Assembly (NCBI RefSeq): GCF_000314975.1
Contig: NZ_BAEN01000065.1
Span: forward strand, 124,001-188,000
DNA from: Aliiglaciecola lipolytica E3
Lineage (GTDB): Bacteria; Pseudomonadota; Gammaproteobacteria; Enterobacterales; Alteromonadaceae
Reading direction: 5' to 3'
Length of the DNA: 64,000 bases
Part shown: one piece after another, positions 56,268-64,000 of the stretch
Layout: each line of letters opens with the position of its first letter
How positions within the stretch are numbered: the first letter of the stretch is position 1
Notes under the pieces: model-generated
Databases searched by the model: none
Seen by the model: the letters and a program-made list of their open reading frames with translations, nothing else
What the model was told of the DNA's origin: nothing
Position numbers and translations under genes: made by a program

Positions 56268-56718
56268 GGTGATTCTCATTAATGCTACGCGCGGGCAAGT
56301 TGTGCATAGTTAAACCTTGCGCACGGTATTGTTTATATCTGTCTCGAGCCTGTTGTTTAGCGGATTCTTCTGCGGGAACAAAATCGAATATTTGCCTAAA
56401 TCGCTGCGCTTCAGAAGGTATGCTATTGGCGAGGTTAATGATAACGGGTCGATTCGCAGAGTTGCTAACTTGCCAGCATATTTCAACCGGAGCACCACCG
56501 TTGGGGCCTTCTCCAGTTAAATTATGCGGAACGAAGGCCTCTAGCGGTTGTTGCCAGAGCAGCTCATCAAATGCCTCTGCACTTTTTTTATCATCACATA
56601 CGACCAAACAACGGCGTTTATTTCGGTAGCTTTGTACGGCCAACTCACAGGCAGTTAACCAATGTGCAGGATGGTCTGAATCTGCTTCTTCAAGCATATA
56701 AAAAGTAACGTCGGTCAT
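56260..56718 (-). CDS. holC: DNA polymerase III chi subunit
   Basis: Chi links the clamp loader (via psi) to single-strand binding protein. The 152-residue product has the VTFYMLE start, the [21 protein letters not shown] segment and [14 protein letters not shown] typical of HolC. It overlaps pepA by 1 bp and valS by 8 bp. Confidence 0.93.
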   Translation of the reverse strand: MTDVTFYMLEEADSDHPAHWLTACELAVQSYRNKRRCLVVCDDKKSAEAFDELLWQQPLEAFVPHNLTGEGPNGGAPVEICWQVSNSANRPVIINLANSIPSEAQRFRQIFDFVPAEESAKQQARDRYKQYRAQGLTMHNLPARSINENHHG

Positions 56719-58223
56719 TACTCTTCAGTTTCCAATCCCGCACGATTCATTAGAAATTGTGTCATCATTGGTACTGGTCTGCCTGTTGCACCTTTGTCTT
56801 TCCCACTTCGCCAAGCTGTACCAGCTATGTCCATATGTGCCCAATTGTATTTTTTGGTAAAGCGCGACAAAAAGCAGGCTGCTGTTATAGTTCCGGCAGC
56901 TCGACCACCTAGGTTTGTCATGTCAGCGAATGGACTTTCTAATTGCGATTGATATTCTTCCCACAATGGTAAACGCCATGCTTTGTCGCCACTTTGTTCC
57001 GATGCGTTCAACAGTTCATGAGCCAACGGATTATGATTACTCAAAACAGCGCTAGCATGTGCTCCTAGAGCAACGATACAAGCGCCAGTTAAGGTCGCCA
57101 TATCAACAACTAGCTCTGGATCAAATCTTTCTACGTAGGTCAAAGCGTCACATAAGACTAATCTACCTTCGGCGTCAGTATTCAATACTTCAACTGTTTG
57201 ACCAGACATGGTGGTGAGAATATCACCTGGACGGTATGCATTTGCATCTGGCATGTTTTCACAGCCCGCTAATACACCAATGACATTAAGTGGTAAATTT
57301 AATGCGGCAATGGCATGCATGGTCCCCAGCACACCGGCTGCGCCACCCATATCGTATTTCATCTCATCCATACCTTCGCCTGGCTTGATTGAAATACCAC
57401 CTGAATCAAAGGTGAGCCCTTTGCCTACTAAAACCACAGGAGCTTGATCTTTCGCGCCGCCATTGTGATGAATAATCGTCATTATTGATTCGTTTACAGA
57501 TCCGCGTCCTACGGCGAGATAGGAATTCATTTCCAATTCTGCCATTTGCGCTTCATTAACCGACTCAATTTTAATACTCGAATAGTCTTTTTCGAGTAAT
57601 TTAGCTTGCTCTAACAAATATGCGGGATTACAGATGTTGGGGGGCATATTCGCCACATCTTTGGTGGTTTTCATACCTGCTGCAATAGCTAGACCATGCT
57701 CAACTGCACGTTCACCTACAGGTAGCTCTCTGCGCGTTGGTACGTTAAATACCATTTTACGCAATGGGCGACGGGGTTCACCCTTTTTACTTTTAAGTTG
57801 TAAAAAGGTGTAAAGAGAATCTTGTGTGGTTTCTACAGCTTGACGAACTTTCCAATAAACGTCTCGGCCTTTTACGTGCAACTCACTCAAAAAACACACC
57901 GCTTCCATTGAACCTGTTTCATTCAGGGTTTTGATGGTTTTATCAATAATCTGTTTGTATTGGCGTTCGTCTAGTTCACGTTCTTTACCACAACCTACTA
58001 ACAACACTCGTTCGCTCAGAATATTTGGTACATGATGAAGTAGCAGCATTTGACCCGCTTTACCTTCCAAATCACCACGACGTAATAGGTTACTAATATA
58101 TCCTTCGCTTATTTCGTCTAGCTGTTCTGCCACAGAGGTTAAACGACGTGGCTCAAATACGCCAACGACTATACAAGCGCTGCGTTGCTTTTCAGGGCTT
58201 CCGCTTTTTACGCTAAATTCCAT
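56718..58223 (-). CDS. pepA: Cytosol leucyl aminopeptidase PepA
   Basis: An M17 di-metal aminopeptidase of 501 residues with the [10 protein letters not shown] signature, metal and catalytic Lys in [16 protein letters not shown], and [12 protein letters not shown]. In E. coli PepA also binds DNA for site-specific recombination and represses carAB together with ArgR and others, a possible link to the arginine locus here. First gene of pepA-holC-valS, divergent from lptF. Confidence 0.97.
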   Translation of the reverse strand: MEFSVKSGSPEKQRSACIVVGVFEPRRLTSVAEQLDEISEGYISNLLRRGDLEGKAGQMLLLHHVPNILSERVLLVGCGKERELDERQYKQIIDKTIKTLNETGSMEAVCFLSELHVKGRDVYWKVRQAVETTQDSLYTFLQLKSKKGEPRRPLRKMVFNVPTRRELPVGERAVEHGLAIAAGMKTTKDVANMPPNICNPAYLLEQAKLLEKDYSSIKIESVNEAQMAELEMNSYLAVGRGSVNESIMTIIHHNGGAKDQAPVVLVGKGLTFDSGGISIKPGEGMDEMKYDMGGAAGVLGTMHAIAALNLPLNVIGVLAGCENMPDANAYRPGDILTTMSGQTVEVLNTDAEGRLVLCDALTYVERFDPELVVDMATLTGACIVALGAHASAVLSNHNPLAHELLNASEQSGDKAWRLPLWEEYQSQLESPFADMTNLGGRAAGTITAACFLSRFTKKYNWAHMDIAGTAWRSGKDKGATGRPVPMMTQFLMNRAGLETEE

Positions 58224-58392
58224 GCTTATTCCTCACTGTATTCGAATTAACTGATGCTATGCTACTCAATAAACGACAAGCATTCAGTGTATATTTCATT
58301 TCGGGGTTATCTGTCTTTTCGCTATTGACTGACAGAGTCGAAGAAATTCAAGTTCAAGAGTGGCTTTATTTAAAGTCATTCATACATTAAAC

Positions 58393-58420
58393 TTGTCAAA
58401 ACACTAAGTTTACTTAAAAT
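58393..58420 (+). promoter_or_regulatory. Sigma-70 promoter of lptFG
   Basis: TTGTCA (58393-58398), 16-bp spacer, TAAAAT (58415-58420), about 45 bp before the lptF GTG. Confidence 0.6.
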
Positions 58421-58465
58421 TTCGCATCATGCCACTAAAAAAGCGACTTTTCCCTTGGACAAAAA

Positions 58466-59563
58466 GTGCTGATATTTCGCTATTTACTTAAAGAAACCAT
58501 AAAGTCACAACTGGCCGTGTTTTTGGTCATTATGGCCATTTTCCTTACTCGAAATTTCGTGAGGGTATTGGCAGACGCCTCTGACGGTGAAATTCCAGCT
58601 AGTTTAGTGTTGGGATTTTTAGCGCTCAGTACTCCTTATTTGGCTTCGTTAATCTTACCTCTGAGTTTGTTTCTCGGGGTGATGTTAGCCCATGGCCGCA
58701 TGTATGTTGATAGCGAAATGGCGGTAATGCGCGCGTGCGGTATTAGTGAGTGGTACATCACGCGTGTGATGTTAGCGTTGTCGGTATTTATGTTAATTAT
58801 TACCGCCACTTTAACGCTGTGGCTCGCACCTTTATCAGTGGAAAGCGAATATCAATTGCAAGAGAAAGCTGGCGCGCAAGGCGGTTTAACGGCCTTAATT
58901 GCAGGCCGATTCCAAGAGACTGCCAATCGCAAAGCCGTGATTTTTGTGCATGAAATTGATTCAGACAATGCCTCATTAAAAAAGGTTTTTCTTGCGCAAC
59001 ACGACAAAGATGATGCCCATGAGATTCATGTGGTTTATTCACAAAATGGCAAAGTTAGTTTAGACGCCGAAGGCTCGCAACAACTCATTTTGCAACAGGG
59101 TGTGCAGTATGAAGGTCAACATGGCAAAGTAGACTACAGGGTAGTTGAGTTTGACCAGTATCAAATAGAAATTTCGGAGCGAGAAGCTGAACAGAAACGC
59201 CGTAAAATGACTGCCATTCCCACGCTTGATCTGTTAGATGATGACAGCATTGAAGCTATCGCAGAACTGCAATGGCGTATTGCAATTCCTTTGTCATTGC
59301 CGTTTTTGATCCTTATCGCAGTTCCTTTGAGTTCGGTTGATCCTAGACAAGGGCGCTTTGGTAAAATGTTCCCAGCCTTATTACTCTACCTTGGCTATTT
59401 TATGTTGTTGATGGCGGGAAGAAAGGTATTAGAGGATGGTAAGATCCCACCTGCCTTTGGATTATGGTGGGTACACGCTGTGGTGTTATTAATTGGGATG
59501 ACGCTAGTCATTAAGGGTCGTCCAATCGGTGTACGCGTCAGAGCAGCTATGGGTAGAGGATAA
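58466..59563 (+). CDS. lptF: LPS export ABC transporter permease LptF
   Basis: LptF and LptG form the membrane part of the LptB2FG extractor that moves LPS onto the LptC-A-D bridge. The 365-residue protein has six transmembrane helices, three on each side of a periplasmic jellyroll domain (about 130-255), with the family motif LAHGRMYVDSEMAVMRACG, the coupling-helix region contacting LptB. The start is GTG; a short TTGGA site precedes it. lptG follows by 2 bp. Confidence 0.96.
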   Translation: MLIFRYLLKETIKSQLAVFLVIMAIFLTRNFVRVLADASDGEIPASLVLGFLALSTPYLASLILPLSLFLGVMLAHGRMYVDSEMAVMRACGISEWYITRVMLALSVFMLIITATLTLWLAPLSVESEYQLQEKAGAQGGLTALIAGRFQETANRKAVIFVHEIDSDNASLKKVFLAQHDKDDAHEIHVVYSQNGKVSLDAEGSQQLILQQGVQYEGQHGKVDYRVVEFDQYQIEISEREAEQKRRKMTAIPTLDLLDDDSIEAIAELQWRIAIPLSLPFLILIAVPLSSVDPRQGRFGKMFPALLLYLGYFMLLMAGRKVLEDGKIPPAFGLWWVHAVVLLIGMTLVIKGRPIGVRVRAAMGRG

Positions 59564-59565
59564 GT

Positions 59566-60627
59566 ATGTTTCGGATTCTTGATTTCTACATTGCCAGAAC
59601 GCTACTTGGCACCACAGCAATTAGTTTATCTGTTTTGGTAGGGCTAAGTGCGCTAATTAAGTTTGTTGAACAGATGAAAAGCGTAGGTCGGGGCAGTTAT
59701 GATATGACAGCTGCAGGCATCTATGTGTTGCTGAGCTTACCTCGCGAGATTGAACAGTTTTTTCCGATGGCAACCTTATTGGGCGGCCTTATCGGATTAG
59801 GAATATTAGCCAGCAATTCTGAGCTGGTGGTTATGCAATCGGCTGGATTGTCACGTTGGAATATTACTGTTTCGGCAATGAAAACTGCATTTGTGATGGT
59901 ACTGTTCGTAATGGCTATCGGCGAATGGGTAGCACCGGTCACGGAATCCAAAGCAAAAGAAATCCGCACTCAGGCAATTTCCGGTGGTAGTTTATTCTCA
60001 TCTGACAGCTTGGTCTGGGCTAAAGACGGTGACAACTTTGTAAGTATTGGCGAAGTTGTAGATCGCAATAACTTACTCGATATTAATGTTTATGAATTCG
60101 ATGCTGATCTCAACCTACGCCAAATTACGACAGCGGAAAAAGCCGAGTTTGTGGACGATGTTTGGAAATTAACAAAAGTTAATTATACCTTCATCGGCAA
60201 TGATAAAATTCGCGGTCAAGATATTGAGCAAGGTAGCTGGCAGTCAACACTGACCCCAGATAAACTTAGCGTGGTAAGTGTTAAGCCTGAAGCGTTATCG
60301 ATTCAAGGTTTAACTGAGTACGTACAATATTTGGATAATAACAGCCAAGATTCTGACCGTTACAACTTAGCCCTCTGGCGCAAAATCTTACAACCGGTGT
60401 CTATCGGCGTAATGCTGTTGTTGGCTTTATCTTTTGTGTTTGGGCCGCTTCGTAGTGTAACTATGGGGGCGCGGGTTATCATGGGAGTGCTAGCCGGTTT
60501 TGCGTTTTTCATTAGCAATGAAACCTTTGGTACTTTTAGTTTGGTTTTCCAACTTCCCCCTGTACTCGGAGCAATTACTCCGAGTTTAGTGTTTGCCGCG
60601 ATTGCAGGCTATCTGCTTAGGCGTTAA
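59566..60627 (+). CDS. lptG: LPS export ABC transporter permease LptG
   Basis: The 353-residue partner of LptF: six transmembrane helices around a beta-jellyroll (about 130-265), with coupling-helix motif LGILASNSELVVMQSAGLS and the FFPMATLLGGLIGLG helix. The last conserved segment PVLGAITPSLVFA ends in the membrane. Convergent with the NCS2 permease gene, 6 bp apart. Confidence 0.96.
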   Translation: MFRILDFYIARTLLGTTAISLSVLVGLSALIKFVEQMKSVGRGSYDMTAAGIYVLLSLPREIEQFFPMATLLGGLIGLGILASNSELVVMQSAGLSRWNITVSAMKTAFVMVLFVMAIGEWVAPVTESKAKEIRTQAISGGSLFSSDSLVWAKDGDNFVSIGEVVDRNNLLDINVYEFDADLNLRQITTAEKAEFVDDVWKLTKVNYTFIGNDKIRGQDIEQGSWQSTLTPDKLSVVSVKPEALSIQGLTEYVQYLDNNSQDSDRYNLALWRKILQPVSIGVMLLLALSFVFGPLRSVTMGARVIMGVLAGFAFFISNETFGTFSLVFQLPPVLGAITPSLVFAAIAGYLLRR

Positions 60628-60633
60628 CTGTGT

Positions 60634-61962
60634 CTACTTCAAATTGAATACGTAACGCAACACGAAAATTGCCGCCATAATATAGGTCAACAGCGAAACT
60701 TGTTTGTATTTGCCCATACCTAAATTAACACCTACATAAGTGATAAAGCCTAATGCGATACCTTCGCTAATACTAAAAGTAAGAGGCATAGCAAGTAGGG
60801 CGACCGTAGCTGTCGCTAGAGATGGCAAATCATCAAAGTCCAATTGACGTATCGATTCCATCATAAAAATACCCACCATCACAAGCGCAGGTGTAGTCGC
60901 CATGACAGGCACAACTAACATTAAAGGCGTAAAAAACAGAGCTAATAAAAAACACACCGCAACTATCACAGCTGTGAGTCCAGTGCGGCCACCTGCTGAT
61001 ACACCTGAAGCCGATTCTACGTAAGAAGTGACCGGAGATGTCCCTAAAGCTGCACCTACCACGCTAGCCGTTGCATCAGCAGTCATGGCGTTGCCCATCT
61101 TAGGTAATTCACCTTGCTTGTTAAGTAGGTTCGCTTTTCTAGAAACTCCTATTAATGTACCAATTGTGTCGAACATGTTCACAAACAGGAGCGCGAATAT
61201 TAGGTCCCATGTATGTGCAAAGTTTTCAATTGGATACATGATATCCATGGCTAAAAATGTGGATGAAATGCTTTCTGGTAAACCTATGATGCCTGTTGGT
61301 GTAGGGGTAAGTGTACCGTCACCAAAAGGGACGAACGCGCCAATAATGGCTAAACCGACTACTGATATTAAAATTGCCCCAGTTATTTTTCTCGCGACCA
61401 ATATAATAGTGGCAACGATGCCAAGCAGCGCCAATAAAGTAACCGGTTGAGATAAGTCACCTAATGACACAAGCGTGGCAGGATTATCGATAATTAAACC
61501 AGCATTTTTTAATCCAATGAACGCGATAAACAGACCGATCCCGCACTGCACTCCAATTTTTAAGGCATTTGGAATAGAGTCGGCTATTTTTTTACGGATC
61601 CCTAATAACGACAGTAAAACGAATAAAATGCCGTTCCAAAATACTATGCCAAGCGCCGCTTCCCATGGTACTTCGCGAGTAATACAAATAGTAAATGCAA
61701 AGAACGCATTGAGTCCCATGCCTGGTGCCATTGCGATCGGGTAATTTGTCATAAAAGCCATCAACAAAGTACCGATACAAGCTGCTAATGCTGTTACCGT
61801 AATCAATCCCGCAACGGGCATACCAGATGCCGATAGTATGCTTGGATTAACGACCAATACATACGACATGGCTGCAAATGTTGTTAGACCTGCGATGCAC
61901 TCGGTTTTAAAATTGGTATTATGTTTGGTTAGGCTAAAGTAGCGCTCTAATAGTGTGTTCAT
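60634..61962 (-). CDS. NCS2/AzgA-like purine permease
   Basis: An inner-membrane permease of 442 residues and about 12-14 helices, of the AzgA-like branch that carries hypoxanthine, guanine or adenine with protons. Typical segments are ECIAGLTTFAAMSYVLVVNP, GMGLNAFFAFTIC and the late substrate region TSPVTSYVESASGVSAGGRTG, spread over two helices. The ATG at 61962 is chosen over a GTG six bases earlier. Its place after a nucleoside-permease-like lipoprotein and a TonB receptor suggests nucleobase uptake; exact substrate not readable. Confidence 0.9.
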   Translation of the reverse strand: MNTLLERYFSLTKHNTNFKTECIAGLTTFAAMSYVLVVNPSILSASGMPVAGLITVTALAACIGTLLMAFMTNYPIAMAPGMGLNAFFAFTICITREVPWEAALGIVFWNGILFVLLSLLGIRKKIADSIPNALKIGVQCGIGLFIAFIGLKNAGLIIDNPATLVSLGDLSQPVTLLALLGIVATIILVARKITGAILISVVGLAIIGAFVPFGDGTLTPTPTGIIGLPESISSTFLAMDIMYPIENFAHTWDLIFALLFVNMFDTIGTLIGVSRKANLLNKQGELPKMGNAMTADATASVVGAALGTSPVTSYVESASGVSAGGRTGLTAVIVAVCFLLALFFTPLMLVVPVMATTPALVMVGIFMMESIRQLDFDDLPSLATATVALLAMPLTFSISEGIALGFITYVGVNLGMGKYKQVSLLTYIMAAIFVLRYVFNLK

Positions 61963-62050
61963 GTGCACAGGTCTCTTATTATTATTTGCATTCTATTAGA
62001 AGTAATAGCAGCATTTTTAGTGTTGTGAGCTTGTTTCATCTCAACGGTAA

Positions 62051-63172
62051 TCATTTAGCGCTAGGTAAAGTTTGACTATACTGCTGCCAATCGTCAAGCA
62101 GGGCGTGTACTACCGTACTACCCACGGTATAAGCTGACTCCAGTGCTGATTGCATTCCCGCATAGCCGTTTTCGCCACTTTCCATGGCTAAATTCTGCGC
62201 CGCTGTTAATCCGTCTGGTTGCATGGAGTAATTGCTACCCGTTCGTAAAACCAACAGCCTGTTTTTGTCCACTTTGTTAATGCGGTCTAGGTACGTTAAT
62301 GCTTGCATGGTACCCGTATCTTCCATACCAGAACTGACGAAATTGCCCGCGCCGTCTGTCCAGAATGAAGTCCAATCATTAGCCCATTGGTTAAGTAGTT
62401 CTCCATGCCAAAACGTTGAAGCAGCAAGATGATCTCCTTTGAGCACAAATGGCGGTTTCTGTGCATTTTCGAAACGAGTGTATTTAGCGCGCAGTGTTGC
62501 CATTGCTGGATAGTCAGTTAGTTTAATATCTTTGGTTAACTGAAAGGCCCATTCGGTTAAATCGGCATTTAGTTTATAGACTTCGCCATTCGGTTTATGG
62601 TGGGTTTCGGATTGTTTTGCATCTGGATAAGGCGAGTTTGCGAACAACGGGAAATAGCCTGTGCTCCAATTCTCAGGAATTTCACGGCCATCTATTTGAT
62701 GTGCAAGGTCGCCATCTACCAACCAAGTCGCCCATGCGGCGGAGCCAATAGAAGCATCAGCTGGATCAAAACCCGCAATACCCGCAACAAGCCAGTATGC
62801 CTTGCTGAGATCAAAGCGCGGATCTAAGCCTAAAGCCATGATCGCTGCAGTGGCTTTTGCGGTGCCCATGCCAGTTACAATACCCATTACACCTGTGTCT
62901 GTGTTCATATATATATCATGATGAGACTGGGGGAAATCGAATTTAGTATTAAGTTGTTGGCCTGCTTTCCAAAGTTGAAATTCACCGGGTTTATCGCCTT
63001 CGTCTTCACCAATTTCAAACATGGTTACCACGACAACTTTTACTTGAATAGGTTTAGTGTCCGAACTGTCTACGGGGATCTTTTTGCTACTATTTTCACA
63101 TGCGACTAAACACAATATTACTAAACTCAAAATAGCATTGTTGCGCAACAATTTGAGTTGATTCGCAAACAT
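62051..63172 (-). CDS. NUP-family purine nucleoside permease-like lipoprotein
   Basis: The protein matches the NUP family (purine nucleoside permease, first known in Candida): KVVVVTMFEIGEDEGDKPGEF is spread over its first strand, MGIVTGMGTAKATAAIMALG and DASIGSAAWATW follow, and ESGENGYAGMQSAL ends the conserved part. The fold resembles nucleoside phosphorylases, so bacterial members may bind or cleave nucleosides rather than transport. A lipobox (LVAC, about residue 25) predicts an envelope lipoprotein. The ATG at 63172 follows AGGAG by 8 nt; an in-frame start at 63202 is rejected, because the terminator hairpin lies there. Confidence 0.85.
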   Translation of the reverse strand: MFANQLKLLRNNAILSLVILCLVACENSSKKIPVDSSDTKPIQVKVVVVTMFEIGEDEGDKPGEFQLWKAGQQLNTKFDFPQSHHDIYMNTDTGVMGIVTGMGTAKATAAIMALGLDPRFDLSKAYWLVAGIAGFDPADASIGSAAWATWLVDGDLAHQIDGREIPENWSTGYFPLFANSPYPDAKQSETHHKPNGEVYKLNADLTEWAFQLTKDIKLTDYPAMATLRAKYTRFENAQKPPFVLKGDHLAASTFWHGELLNQWANDWTSFWTDGAGNFVSSGMEDTGTMQALTYLDRINKVDKNRLLVLRTGSNYSMQPDGLTAAQNLAMESGENGYAGMQSALESAYTVGSTVVHALLDDWQQYSQTLPSAK

Positions 63173-63185
63173 TTTTTCTACTCCT

Positions 63186-63223
63186 ATAAAAAGGGTAAAC
63201 ATGCTTTAAAAACATATTTACCC
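63186..63223 (-). terminator. Terminator between the TonB receptor and NUP genes
   Basis: On the minus strand GGGTAAATATG pairs with CATGTTTACCC (one G-T), 9-nt loop, then TTTTTAT running straight into the AGGAG site of the NUP gene. No room is left for a promoter after it, so NUP expression needs readthrough or a promoter within the hairpin. Confidence 0.8.
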
Positions 63224-63268
63224 TGTTATTTATACGCTATCTAGCTTCAATTAAAGCTGCTCTAAAAA

Positions 63269-64000
63269 TTAGAACTTATAGCTGAATTTCGCTTGATAGT
63301 GTCTTGGTAGCTCAGGTAATACGATTTGCGAACCAAACAAATCAGGGAAGTTTGCCCGATAGTAAGTTTCGTCCGTAAGGTTTTTGATCGATAGGCTGGC
63401 TGTCCAAGTTTCAGCATCATAGAAAATACCCGAATTTACCAAAGTGTAAGAGGGTAATTTAACCGCCTTAGAGAAACCTGAATAGGTGCTATCAGCATGA
63501 ATAACACTGGCATTAATCGCAAATCCATTTTGGAAGTCGTAAGTGGCTGTCGCAGAATAAATGTTTTCAGGAATACCCTGTTTACGCGCATCTTCTTTAC
63601 TTGCTCCCTCTGGAATTAAGGTTAAACCAATTGGGTTACCACCAAAAATTAAGGCAGGATCTGTCAAGTTAGTTAAGTCTTCAGCACCAAGGAAGCCAAA
63701 CAAAGAGCCGCCATTACCATTATTATATGCAGTCAGGTTGTAGACTTTCATATTGGTATAACCAGCAGTTACAACCAGTTGTTCATTAACTACCCAACGA
63801 AGTTCAAATTCTGTACCTTTGTTTTCCGTGGTCGCGTTCGTGACTATGGCTTGTGCATTAAAATCAGATCTTTCCTGCACATAAGTTGAAAGTGCGAAGT
63901 ACAGCGTATCCTCTAAAAATGAACCTTTAACCCCCACTTCTTTCAATTCAGAGGTGTCAAATGCGCCGTTATATGGATTTCCATCATCATCTCTTAATTG
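63269..64000 (-). CDS. TonB-dependent receptor, C-terminal part (cut by window edge)
   Basis: The last 243 residues of a TonB-dependent outer-membrane receptor; the reading frame is open to the window end, so the N-terminal plug and much of the barrel lie outside. Alternating beta-strand patterns are clear (KGTEFELRWVVNEQLVVTAGY is in one hairpin), as are IKNLTDETYYRANFPD and the terminal strand RHYQAKFSYKF ending in Phe, the BAM recognition signal. The genes downstream (NUP, NCS2 permease) suggest nucleosides or nucleobases as ligand; this is inferred from context. Confidence 0.9.
   Translation of the reverse strand, partial: QLRDDDGNPYNGAFDTSELKEVGVKGSFLEDTLYFALSTYVQERSDFNAQAIVTNATTENKGTEFELRWVVNEQLVVTAGYTNMKVYNLTAYNNGNGGSLFGFLGAEDLTNLTDPALIFGGNPIGLTLIPEGASKEDARKQGIPENIYSATATYDFQNGFAINASVIHADSTYSGFSKAVKLPSYTLVNSGIFYDAETWTASLSIKNLTDETYYRANFPDLFGSQIVLPELPRHYQAKFSYKF

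Noticed and set aside
61969-62050. Possible purine riboswitch before the NCS2 permease gene.
   Set aside because: The conserved loop and junction sequences of the guanine/adenine aptamer are absent and the gap of about 80 nt is too short for aptamer plus expression platform.

Overview
The window is a 64 kb piece of a gammaproteobacterial chromosome. Gene content and order point to the Alteromonadales (an Alteromonadaceae-like marine bacterium); the genus cannot be fixed from sequence alone. Support: low to moderate GC, enterobacterial-like conserved blocks (aroK-aroB-damX-dam, pilMNOPQ divergent from mrcA, yibN-grxC-secB-gpsA divergent from gpmM-envC-yibQ, pepA-holC-valS divergent from lptFG), and marine traits such as PEP-CTERM and GlyGly-CTERM-like sorting tails, a TonB-dependent receptor and DUF2970/DUF3718/DUF4199 proteins. 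I see no phage, transposase or CRISPR; this is almost entirely vertically inherited core genome with small accessory insertions.

Layout. 0-5 kb: a small membrane pair, then dam, damX, aroB, aroK on the minus strand. 5-12.4 kb: type IV pilus operon pilMNOPQ, divergent from PBP1A. 12.6-17 kb: NAD malic enzyme, a PEP-CTERM protein behind a sigma-54-like promoter, and a TPR protein. 16.9-25.2 kb: the arginine block argCBFGHA (minus) divergent from argE. 25.2-29.9 kb: methylglyoxal synthase, a duplicated CpxP-like protein facing cpxRA across a CpxR box, and a lysophospholipase-like hydrolase. 30-36.6 kb: trmL, gpsA-secB-grxC-yibN, gpmM-envC-yibQ. 36.6-39.4 kb: accessory cluster DUF808, membrane-anchored LuxR regulator, DUF4199, VOC, zinc-ribbon protein. 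39.4-39.8 kb: a tandem 67-bp repeat array. 39.8-45.6 kb: MerC-family gene under a Zur box, GDPD, EamA, psd, rsgA, orn, tRNA-Gly, DUF4442. 45.7-48.6 kb: maoP and ilvIH. 48.8-53.4 kb: EthD, rraB, plsC, an Hpt-HD-GYP protein, DUF3718 and a choice-of-anchor H protein. 53.5-60.6 kb: valS-holC-pepA and lptFG. 60.6-64 kb: a purine/nucleoside uptake locus (NCS2 permease, NUP-family lipoprotein, TonB receptor cut by the window edge).

Most notable is the leader of the arginine operon. Between argC and its divergent neighbour argE, the minus strand carries an 18-codon ORF ending in tandem Arg codons (CGA CGA), then a strong intrinsic terminator with nine T, all upstream of argC. A 9-bp alternative pairing brackets the Arg codons. 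This is the layout of a translation-controlled attenuator, whereas arg operons in this group are normally described as ArgR-repressed. Other points worth a second look are the Zur-controlled MerC gene, the 67-bp repeats with structurally conserved relatives elsewhere in the window, the sigma-54-like promoter of the PEP-CTERM gene, and a metal-ligand-depleted HD-GYP domain fused to Hpt.
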